NCBI GenBank assembly: GCA_036447375.1
Contig: JAZFUU010000189.1
Location: forward strand, 1-6,343
Length of the DNA stretch: 6,343 bases
Direction of reading: 5' to 3'
DNA from: JACZXC01 sp036447375
GTDB taxonomy: Bacteria > Myxococcota_A > UBA9160 > SMWR01
Both the position numbers and the translations under genes were made by a program. Within the stretch, counting starts at the first letter, position 1; each line of letters begins with the position of its first letter. This document shows, in pieces, positions 1-4,581 of this stretch. Under the pieces are notes generated by a model, which saw only the letters and a list, made by a program, of their open reading frames with translations, ran no database searches and was not told the DNA's origin.

Positions 1-657
1 AATTTCGGCATGCTGCTCCAGCGCTCGACCCAGTTCGCCAGCTTCGAAGCCCAGCTGGAGGAGGTCGGTCTGGACGATCCGATGGAGACGCTGCTCGGGC
101 TCGGTCTCCTGCACGAGCAGTGGGTGAGCTCCGAGCCGGCGAGCATGGCTCGGCATGTGACCGGCTTGATGGACACGCCGCTTCCCGATCACCACGGCGC
201 GGCCACGGCGGGCAAGAACCTGCTGATGACCGTGGCCTGGACCGACCACCAGGTCTCGAACCAGGTGTCGGAGATCTTGGCGCGAACCCTGGGTATTCCG
301 CAGCTCGTGGGATCACTGCAGCAGGGCCTGGTCCAGATTCCCGACGTGGCCGAAGGACCCAGCGGGCTCGACAATGCCCTGGTCGTCTACGACGTGGGCT
401 CCTTCGACGTGTTCAACGCGGCCCACGACCCGTTCATCCCGCCGCTGTCCAACTCGATCGTGACCCCCGACCTGTGTGATCCTCACGCACGCCGCTTCAC
501 GATTCCAGCCTCGTTGGCGCAGCTCTTCGAGTTCCTGCAGCCCGGTGGCCGCATCAAGAACTTCTGCACCGACGACGGTGTCTGCAATGCCTCGGAGGAC
601 TTCGAGCGCCCGGAGGGCGTGAGCGCGGCCTCGCTGTGTGACCCGCTGAATCCCTGA
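1..657 (+). CDS. C-terminal part of a probably secreted, hydrolase-like protein (5' end outside window)
   Basis: The frame is open from the first base and ends at TGA 655-657, so at least 218 codons of a longer gene are present; the ATG at 10 is probably internal. I do not recognise a named family with certainty. Numbering from the ATG at 10, visible points are an LLLQRS-like start (LLQRS at 2-6), a TDHQVSNQ stretch at 78-85 with Asp79-His80, and four cysteines (156, 186, 192, 210), all in the last 60 residues. The Cys pattern, together with CTDDGVC at 186-192, suggests disulfides and an extracytoplasmic location. From memory, similar DHQV segments occur near the C-terminus of large uncharacterised alpha/beta-hydrolase-like secreted proteins of deltaproteobacteria, where the His could belong to the active site; this is inference. 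There is no C-terminal membrane anchor or sorting signal. It converges with galactokinase across a hairpin. Confidence 0.6.
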   Translation, partial: NFGMLLQRSTQFASFEAQLEEVGLDDPMETLLGLGLLHEQWVSSEPASMARHVTGLMDTPLPDHHGAATAGKNLLMTVAWTDHQVSNQVSEILARTLGIPQLVGSLQQGLVQIPDVAEGPSGLDNALVVYDVGSFDVFNAAHDPFIPPLSNSIVTPDLCDPHARRFTIPASLAQLFEFLQPGGRIKNFCTDDGVCNASEDFERPEGVSAASLCDPLNP

Positions 658-682
658 GCGAGCTCGGCTGGGCTTCGCTCGC
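658..682 (+). terminator. Weak stem-loop just after the stop codon of the first gene
   Basis: GCGAGC at 658-663 can pair with GCTCGC at 677-682 around a 13-nt loop, starting directly after TGA 655-657. There is no T-tract. It may act with the much stronger hairpin at 695-728, or mean nothing; a 6-bp stem in GC-rich DNA is easily fortuitous. Confidence 0.2.
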
Positions 683-694
683 CGTTGGCTCACT

Positions 695-728
695 GCGCGT
701 AGGCCGACTCTTGAGTCGGCCTACGCGC
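695..728. terminator. Strong bidirectional hairpin between convergent genes
   Basis: A perfect inverted repeat has 16-nt arms, GCGCGTAGGCCGACTC (695-710) and its reverse complement (713-728), with TT between them. In practice the two innermost bases open to give a CTTG tetraloop on the plus-strand transcript, and CUUG is a known stable RNA tetraloop. It lies between a rightward and a leftward gene, so it can end transcription from both sides. No T-tract follows on either strand, so it would be a non-canonical terminator or a 3'-end stabiliser. The right arm contains the galactokinase stop codon (TAG, plus-strand 721-723), so the last galK codons and the hairpin overlap. Confidence 0.65.
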
Positions 729-1938
729 TGCCGAGAACGCCTGACCTCGAATGCGAGCTCGGGCGTGCCGAAGGGTTCCGGATCGCGTCGGGAGGCGGAG
801 CCGGCCAGAGGACGTGCAGAAATGCGGCGTGGGGCGCGAGGGCGGCGGTGGCTGACTCGAGGTGGCGTTCATCGAGAAGATGGAGGGTGCAACCGCCGAA
901 GCCGGCACCGGTGAGGCGCGAGCCGTAGATGCCGGGCGTTGCGTCGCCGACTTCGCACAGCCGGTCGAGTTCCGGCGTACTCACTTCGAAATCCTCGCGC
1001 AGACTTCGCATTCCCGCTTTCAATGTTCTACCCAACTCGGTGAGATCGCCCGCACGCAGCGCAGCGCAGGCGCGATCGACCCGTTCGTTTTCGCGAACCA
1101 CGTGTCGCACGCGGCGAAACGACGGGGTCGAAAGTGCGCGCTCCAGGGCCGGCAGGTCTCCGATGGTCAACTCTCGCAACGACGGCGCTTCGGGTGGCGC
1201 GATGCCCGCACGCTTCGCCTCGACCAGTGCGGCTGCGCATTCGTCGACCCGATTGCGATAGCCCGCCTCGACCAGGCCTCGCGCGACACCCGACCCGGCG
1301 ATGACAAGGCGCAGATTTTCGGGCATCGGGACGGCTTCCACCTCCAGGGATCGGCAGTCGATTCGAAGCGCCCGACCGGGCTCGGCCAAAGCGCATGCGA
1401 ATGGATCCATCACGCCGCACCCGACGCCCATGAACGTACTCTCGGCCCGGTGGGCCAGACGAGCCAGATCGCGGGGTGCCAACTCAGACCCGATCATCCG
1501 GTCGACCAAGATCGCGACCGACACCACGAGCGCCGCAGAACTCGACAGGCCCGACCCGACTGGAACGGCACTCGAAATGGCGACGTTGATTCCGCCGACC
1601 GGGTGTCCGGCGGTGCGGAACGCGCGGACGACTGCCCACAGGTAGTCGATCCACCCCCCCGGTGGATTCGTAGCGCGGGCATCGAACTCTCGCAGTTCAT
1701 CCATCTCTCGTGAATAGGCCTGCCAGAGATCGTCGTCGCGCTTCCCACCCAGAGTCAGCGTGTGGCGGTCGATCGCGCACGGCAGAACCAGGCCGTCGTT
1801 GTAGTCGGTGTGCTCGCCGATCAGATTGACGCGTCCGGGAGCGCGCGCGCTGAATTCGGGGGCTCGCCCGAAACGGTTCTCGAAGCTGGCGGCCAGCTCC
1901 GCGATCGCGGCATCGGCTCCGATCGGGGCTCCGGTCAT
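721..1938 (-). CDS. galK: Galactokinase (GHMP kinase family)
   Basis: Cytoplasmic enzyme that phosphorylates alpha-D-galactose with ATP to galactose-1-phosphate, the first committed step of the Leloir pathway. The 405 residues are slightly longer than the roughly 380-390 usual for bacterial GalK. All three signatures are present: GRVNLIGEHTDYNDG at 35-49 (catalytic Arg36, sugar-binding Glu42, His43, Asp45), the ATP-binding PVGSGLSSSA at 126-135, and the C-terminal TGAGFGGC at 343-350. Catalytic Asp178 sits in CGVMDPF; most galactokinases have MDQ here, so Gln is replaced by Pro179. GYRNRVDEC (226-234) and SLREDFEVSTPELD (312-325) also fit GalK rather than mevalonate or homoserine kinase. ATG 1938 was chosen because it begins 4 nt after the enoyl-CoA hydratase stop and gives a normal N-terminus; no good Shine-Dalgarno sequence is seen, which suggests translational coupling. 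The tail after about residue 385 is low-complexity and not conserved. No galT or galE is in the window. Confidence 0.93.
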   Translation of the reverse strand: MTGAPIGADAAIAELAASFENRFGRAPEFSARAPGRVNLIGEHTDYNDGLVLPCAIDRHTLTLGGKRDDDLWQAYSREMDELREFDARATNPPGGWIDYLWAVVRAFRTAGHPVGGINVAISSAVPVGSGLSSSAALVVSVAILVDRMIGSELAPRDLARLAHRAESTFMGVGCGVMDPFACALAEPGRALRIDCRSLEVEAVPMPENLRLVIAGSGVARGLVEAGYRNRVDECAAALVEAKRAGIAPPEAPSLRELTIGDLPALERALSTPSFRRVRHVVRENERVDRACAALRAGDLTELGRTLKAGMRSLREDFEVSTPELDRLCEVGDATPGIYGSRLTGAGFGGCTLHLLDERHLESATAALAPHAAFLHVLWPAPPPDAIRNPSARPSSHSRSGVLGSA

Positions 1939-1952
1939 CGACTCAGGAGTCG
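1939..1952. repeat. Small dyad CGACTC-AG-GAGTCG at the hydratase/galK junction
   Basis: A 14-bp inverted repeat abuts the galK start codon and covers the stop codon of the upstream hydratase gene. The same dyad, CGACTC-NN-GAGTCG, forms the centre of the hairpin at the other end of galK (705-718). I found no third copy by eye. It could be a small mRNA hairpin tuning re-initiation at galK, or coincidence. Confidence 0.35.
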
Positions 1953-2737
1953 CGATTGAATCGGGGCCTGCGTTTCTGGAGAAAGGCCTGGATCCCCTCG
2001 CGTTGATCGGGTGTTCCCATCGTCGACGCGACCGCGCGCCGTTCCGCGGCAATGCCCTCGGCGAGCGGCCTCTCGCCCGCGCCGACGACGCAATCGAGCA
2101 CGCCCGCAACGGCGACCGTTGGCATCTCGGCCAGCTCGAGGGCGAGATCCTGCGCCCGCTGAAACAGCTCGTCGATCGGCCAGACCTCGCTCACGAGACC
2201 GATTCTCAACGCCTCTCGTCCAGAGATTTTTTTCGCTCGGAGAATCATGTCCAGTGCCCGATCGCGGCCCACGCAGCGGGTCAATCGGGCCGTGCCCCCC
2301 CACGCGGGCACGCTACCCAGATCGAGCTCCGGCAATCCAATCCGGGCTCCCTCGGCAGCCGCGAATCGGAAATGACATGCCAGCGGGAGTTCGAGGCCGC
2401 CACCGAGGCAGTAGCCGTAGAGAAGGGCAATCACGGGCTTCGGAAGCGTCTCGATGGCGCTGAGGACGCGCAGGCGCTGATCGAACACGGCCTCCACGCT
2501 TCCCATTCGCGCCACGCCCTCGGGCAGCTGCTTGAGATCCATTCCGACCGAGAAATGCTCGTCGCCCGATCCGCGGATGACCAGGGCGCGTACGCCCGGG
2601 TCGTGGGCCACGCGAGCGACCTCGGTCTCCAGAGCATCCATGAACTCGAGACTCATCCGATTTCGCGGGGGGTCGTTGATCGTGAAGGTTTCTACGGCAC
2701 CGTCGCGGAGGACGAGCAGGGGGGGGGCACTGGGCAT
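1943..2737 (-). CDS. Enoyl-CoA hydratase/isomerase (crotonase superfamily)
   Basis: Predicted soluble acyl-CoA enzyme of 264 residues, normal for the family. Fold markers appear in order: the oxyanion-hole segment HFSVGMDLKQ at 61-70, the GYCLGGGLELPLAC segment at 108-121, PELDLGSVPAWGGTARLTR at 136-154, and an ISGREALRIGLVSEVWP segment at 171-187. Both acidic residues of true hydratases are kept: Glu116 (GGGLE, matching Glu144 of rat mitochondrial hydratase) and Glu137 (PEL, matching Glu164). Hydration of a 2-enoyl-CoA is therefore plausible, but the substrate cannot be read from sequence and isomerase or related chemistry is possible. It lies 74 nt downstream of the PEP-CTERM gene and 4 nt upstream of galK on the same strand. 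Codons 4-7 contain an uninterrupted run of nine C (plus-strand G, 2719-2727), and the ATG lies in a possible hairpin. I see no clear Shine-Dalgarno sequence. Confidence 0.9.
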   Translation of the reverse strand: MPSAPPLLVLRDGAVETFTINDPPRNRMSLEFMDALETEVARVAHDPGVRALVIRGSGDEHFSVGMDLKQLPEGVARMGSVEAVFDQRLRVLSAIETLPKPVIALLYGYCLGGGLELPLACHFRFAAAEGARIGLPELDLGSVPAWGGTARLTRCVGRDRALDMILRAKKISGREALRIGLVSEVWPIDELFQRAQDLALELAEMPTVAVAGVLDCVVGAGERPLAEGIAAERRAVASTMGTPDQREGIQAFLQKRRPRFNRDS

Positions 2738-2751
2738 CGTGGCGCCCAGTG
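2728..2751 (-). promoter_or_regulatory. Hairpin enclosing the hydratase start codon
   Basis: On the leftward mRNA, CACTGGGC (2751-2744) can pair with GCCCAGTG (2735-2728) around an 8-nt loop. The AUG (2737-2735) straddles the loop and the 3' arm. Such a structure would hinder ribosome access unless it is opened by upstream translation, an RNA or a protein. The C9 tract follows immediately. An 8-bp perfect stem is directly visible; regulation is inference. Confidence 0.4.
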
Positions 2752-2811
2752 AACTTCAGCGGCTCGAGGGTCGCAAGGTCCGGCGGCGGTGTCCGTCGGG
2801 CCCTCAGTCCG

Positions 2812-3621
2812 TCAGTTTCTGCGTTGTCGCGATGCCAGGGCGAGGAGGCCCAGGCCCAGCAATGCGGCCGTGCCGGGCTCGGGAACGGCCGGCACTCCGG
2901 GGATGTCGCTGCCGGCGAACTCGCCGCTCAGAAAGAACTCTTCCGCTCCATTGTTGAGCGTGCTCATGCTGAAGTTGAACAGCAGCACGTCGGAGGTGCT
3001 GAGGGCGAAGGGGTCGATCCCGGTGGCGATCGCGTAATCGGCGAAGCCGGCTCCCTGTGAGTTCACCGGCAGATTCTCTGTGGGTTCCGGGTCGAGCTCG
3101 ACGATCTTGGTTCCGCCCGAATACACCTGATTGATGGCGGCCTGCTCGTCGCTGGTTACGTCGCCGGTGGGGTCGGGGCTCCCTTGAATGCTCGTGGGAT
3201 TCAAGATGATGTCGAGAATGCGGAGCGTGTTGTTCGCTTGGCCCCCGCCGGTCTCGTTCAGGTCGAGAAATATCACGAGCTGGGTGTCACCGATGGCCGT
3301 CGCGCCGAAATTGAGGGTGTAGTAGGCCTGAAGTTCGGCACCGGTCGTGACGTAGGACTCGTCAAAAAACGAGACATCGGCGCCGCCGCCCTGGGGGAGG
3401 GTGTTGTTCCCGTTGTCGAAGTTCGCGTTGGTGATCTCCGAGCCGGAAAACGTAGCCATGCGCAGATCCAGCGTGCCGTTGCCGGAGCCGGAGACGCCGG
3501 AGGGGATCTCCACGATGTCGTCCGGCGTGATCGTCAACGCGGGGGCGTCGGGAACCGCCAGCATCAACACCACAATCGTTGCGAGGGTGGGCCGGAATGC
3601 GCCCGGAAGCCAACTCACCAC
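2812..3621 (-). CDS. PEP-CTERM sorting-domain protein, exported
   Basis: Surface protein with a Sec signal peptide and a C-terminal PEP-CTERM tail, which exosortase/EpsH systems recognise and cleave. From the GTG at 3621 it has 269 residues. The signal peptide spans about 1-28 (hydrophobic TIVVLMLAV, cleavage after APA). A Gly/Asn/Thr-rich domain follows, probably beta-rich, containing the DLNETGGGQ and LDIILNPT segments. It ends with Val-Pro-Glu-Pro (PEP at 247-249), a hydrophobic span at about 252-262 and the basic tail RQRRN. GTG 3621 has GGAAGAGG 7 nt upstream (3629-3636) and gives a compact signal peptide; ATG 3663 gives a longer 42-residue leader and is the main alternative. TTG 3708 is unlikely because it lies inside the sigma-54-type promoter. 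The mature domain's function is unknown; proteins of this class are tied to extracellular polysaccharide and biofilm matrix. No exosortase gene is in the window. Confidence 0.88.
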   Translation of the reverse strand: MVSWLPGAFRPTLATIVVLMLAVPDAPALTITPDDIVEIPSGVSGSGNGTLDLRMATFSGSEITNANFDNGNNTLPQGGGADVSFFDESYVTTGAELQAYYTLNFGATAIGDTQLVIFLDLNETGGGQANNTLRILDIILNPTSIQGSPDPTGDVTSDEQAAINQVYSGGTKIVELDPEPTENLPVNSQGAGFADYAIATGIDPFALSTSDVLLFNFSMSTLNNGAEEFFLSGEFAGSDIPGVPAVPEPGTAALLGLGLLALASRQRRN

Positions 3622-3628
3622 CAGATTC

Positions 3629-3636
3629 CCTCTTCC
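3629..3636 (-). promoter_or_regulatory. Ribosome binding site favouring the GTG start of the PEP-CTERM gene
   Basis: GGAAGAGG on the minus strand contains the GAGG core, 7 nt upstream of GTG 3621. The alternative ATG at 3663 has only a purine-rich GGAAGGGGG about 13 nt upstream, which is too far for an ideal site. This is why the shorter start is preferred. Confidence 0.45.
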
Positions 3637-3708
3637 AGTACCCACGAGACCGGGGCGCGACATCACGTCGCGGGTACCCCCTTCCGAGGAGTCTCGGGGG
3701 GTTTTCAA

Positions 3709-3725
3709 CGCAATTCTCGTGCCGA
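3709..3725 (-). promoter_or_regulatory. Sigma-54 (RpoN) -24/-12 promoter for the PEP-CTERM gene
   Basis: The minus strand reads TCGGCACGAGAATTGCG. Against the established consensus YTGGCACG-N4-TTGCW, the essential GG (3723-3722) and GC (3711-3710) have exactly 10 nt between them. Only the T before GG and the final W differ. Transcription would start near 3698, leaving a leader of about 35 nt to ATG 3663 or about 77 nt to GTG 3621. PEP-CTERM loci are known to be associated with the PrsK/PrsR kinase-regulator pair, and PrsR belongs to the sigma-54 activator class. The match therefore has a biological reason as well as sequence support. Confidence 0.65.
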
Positions 3726-3765
3726 GAGTTGTAGTGTTAAAAACCTATATATTTTAAATGTTTAT

Positions 3766-3820
3766 GGGACACTCCCGGAAATCTTTGGATCGATGCTGGG
3801 AAAAATTTTTCCACTTTGGA
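3766..3820. promoter_or_regulatory. Dyads and direct repeats at enhancer distance behind the sigma-54-type promoter
   Basis: Three elements cluster here: GGGA-CAC-TCCC (3766-3776), the 14-bp perfect palindrome GGAAAAATTTTTCC (3799-3812), and two copies of CTTTGGA (3783-3789 and 3814-3820) spaced 31 bp, about three helical turns. Relative to the predicted start near 3698 they lie at roughly -70 to -120, where enhancer-binding activators of sigma-54 usually bind. The AT-rich stretch between them and the promoter could bend, but I do not see a clear IHF consensus. The binding protein is not known from sequence. Confidence 0.35.
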
Positions 3821-3906
3821 GAACCCCCGTTCCGTCAACCAACGTGCCACTAGGGCGAGGGGCTCACCTCCCGTGTCGGATTCGTCGCCTCGTCAGGGGG
3901 GGTTTC

Positions 3907-3922
3907 TGTGATCGATGTCACC
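3907..3922 (+). promoter_or_regulatory. CRP/FNR-family operator upstream of the bactofilin gene
   Basis: TGTGATCGATGTCACC is TGTGA-N6-TCACC, one base from the symmetric E. coli CRP consensus TGTGA-N6-TCACA; the spacer also resembles the consensus spacer. Its centre (3914.5) is about 41 bp upstream of a position near 3956, where a weak -10-like TATGTC (3945-3950) would place a transcription start. That is the class II activation distance. The -10 is poor, so the site is better supported than the promoter. It could also affect the leftward gene. Confidence 0.5.
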
Positions 3923-4011
3923 CAGTAGCGTCGCGGGGTAGCGATATGTCCCTAATGGGCCGGCATGCGGGTCGCGCTCATGAAAGGATTGCAGCACATG
4001 GGGGGAGGACG

Positions 4012-4509
4012 ATGGCACTCAAAGACTTTATTGGAAAATCGGAAGGTCGCGTCGAGACGGGGGAGAGCCCGGATCGGCCGGCCTCGGTCCCGCGCAGCGT
4101 GGCGCCGGTCACGTCGGTCGACGTCAGCACCCGGCTCACGGGAAAGATCGTTTGCAAGGAGACCCTTCGTATCGATGGGCGCGTGAAGGGTGAAGTTCTC
4201 TGCGAGAAGACGGTGATCATTGGCGAGCAGGCGAGCGTCGAAGCCAGCATCGATGCCGATTCGGTCATCATCTTTGGCGAGGTGAAGGGCGACGTCGTTG
4301 CGAAGCGCAAGATCACGCTGGAGCGAACGGCCCGAATGACGGGAAATCTTGCCACACCCGGCATCGTGATCGAGGAAGGGGCGAAGTTGAAGGGACGGAT
4401 CGTCATCGGTGGCGATGAGCCGATAGCAACGAAGGAGCAGTCCGCGCCGCGTGCGGCGGCTCAGTCGCAGACTCCGCCCCCCGGCGCCCCGCGGACGGCC
4501 TCGCCCTGA
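4012..4509 (+). CDS. Bactofilin family cytoskeletal protein
   Basis: Bactofilins polymerise without nucleotide into filaments that scaffold envelope processes such as cell-wall or polysaccharide synthesis, cell shape, and polar positioning. The 165 residues match the usual size. A disordered, charged N-terminus (1-38) precedes the beta-helix core at about 39-133, whose short repeated rungs are visible in TGKIVCKETLRIDGRVKGEV, DSVIIFGEVKGDVVAKRKITLE and GNLATPGIVIEEGAKLKGRIVIG. A Pro/Ala/Gln/Thr-rich tail (139-165) completes the domain plan. No transmembrane segment is seen; a short N-terminal membrane-targeting peptide is possible. ATG 4012 gives the family-typical MALKDF start. Its GGAGG (4004-4008) is unusually close, 3 nt away. 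The gene is divergent from the PEP-CTERM gene and 72 nt ahead of the LolA-like gene on the same strand, so co-transcription is plausible. Confidence 0.92.
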   Translation: MALKDFIGKSEGRVETGESPDRPASVPRSVAPVTSVDVSTRLTGKIVCKETLRIDGRVKGEVLCEKTVIIGEQASVEASIDADSVIIFGEVKGDVVAKRKITLERTARMTGNLATPGIVIEEGAKLKGRIVIGGDEPIATKEQSAPRAAAQSQTPPPGAPRTASP

Positions 4510-4533
4510 TCTGACATCGGAAAAGGGGGTGGT

Positions 4534-4565
4534 GGGGCCCGCCCTTGACAGGGCGACGCCGCCCC
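4534..4565 (+). promoter_or_regulatory. Hairpin with a TTGACA loop between bactofilin and LolA-like genes
   Basis: GGGGC (4534-4538) pairs with GCCCC (4561-4565), and CGCCC (4540-4544) with GGGCG (4551-4555), separated by a 1/5-nt internal loop; the apical loop is exactly TTGACA (4545-4550). TTGACA is the perfect sigma-70 -35 hexamer, but the region 17 nt downstream (CAATAA, 4568-4573) is a poor -10 and would start transcription almost on the ATG at 4582. It may be a weak terminator or attenuator after bactofilin, or a promoter with an overlapping dyad. No T-tract is present. Confidence 0.3.
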
Positions 4566-4581
4566 GACAATAAAGGGGGCC

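Larger units (their letters stand above)
3637..4011. other. Non-coding divergent control region between the PEP-CTERM and bactofilin genes
   Basis: Apart from any extra N-terminal codons of the PEP-CTERM gene (up to ATG 3663), I see no convincing coding sequence here. The stretch from about 3735 to 3815 is much richer in A+T than the rest of the window. The left part serves the leftward gene (sigma-54-type element and dyads behind it). The right part serves the bactofilin (CRP/FNR-like operator). The reading frame that runs through the region in phase with the bactofilin is a GC-driven extension with no recognisable protein features. Confidence 0.7.

Noticed and set aside
1654..1660. C7/G7 run inside galK as a phase-variation tract
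   Set aside because: It encodes ordinary Pro-Gly-Gly in a conserved region well inside the gene, and is shorter than tracts usually known to vary.
862..1713. Long plus-strand open frame
   Set aside because: It is antisense to galactokinase, whose three signatures are intact on the minus strand; long shadow frames are expected in GC-rich DNA.
2225..2233. A7 run in the hydratase gene as a programmed frameshift site
   Set aside because: The run is in the wrong phase for a standard -1 slippery heptamer and the zero frame continues to a normal family C-terminus.
1808..2752. Plus-strand open frame of over 300 codons
   Set aside because: Antisense to the crotonase-family gene with both catalytic glutamates; composition looks like a shadow frame.
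3706..3708. TTG as the start of the PEP-CTERM gene
   Set aside because: It lies upstream of the predicted sigma-54 transcription start and adds a polar stretch in front of the signal peptide.
3888..3903. Inverted repeat around CGAGG (3856-3860) and CCTCG (3888-3892) as a terminator
   Set aside because: Only a 5-bp stem with a 27-nt loop; expected by chance in GC-rich sequence.
3184..4011. Long open frame in phase with and upstream of the bactofilin, which would make a protein of over 400 residues
   Set aside because: The upstream part is antisense to the PEP-CTERM gene and then non-coding, has no recognisable domain, and the bactofilin has its own family-typical MALKDF start with a GGAGG ahead of it.
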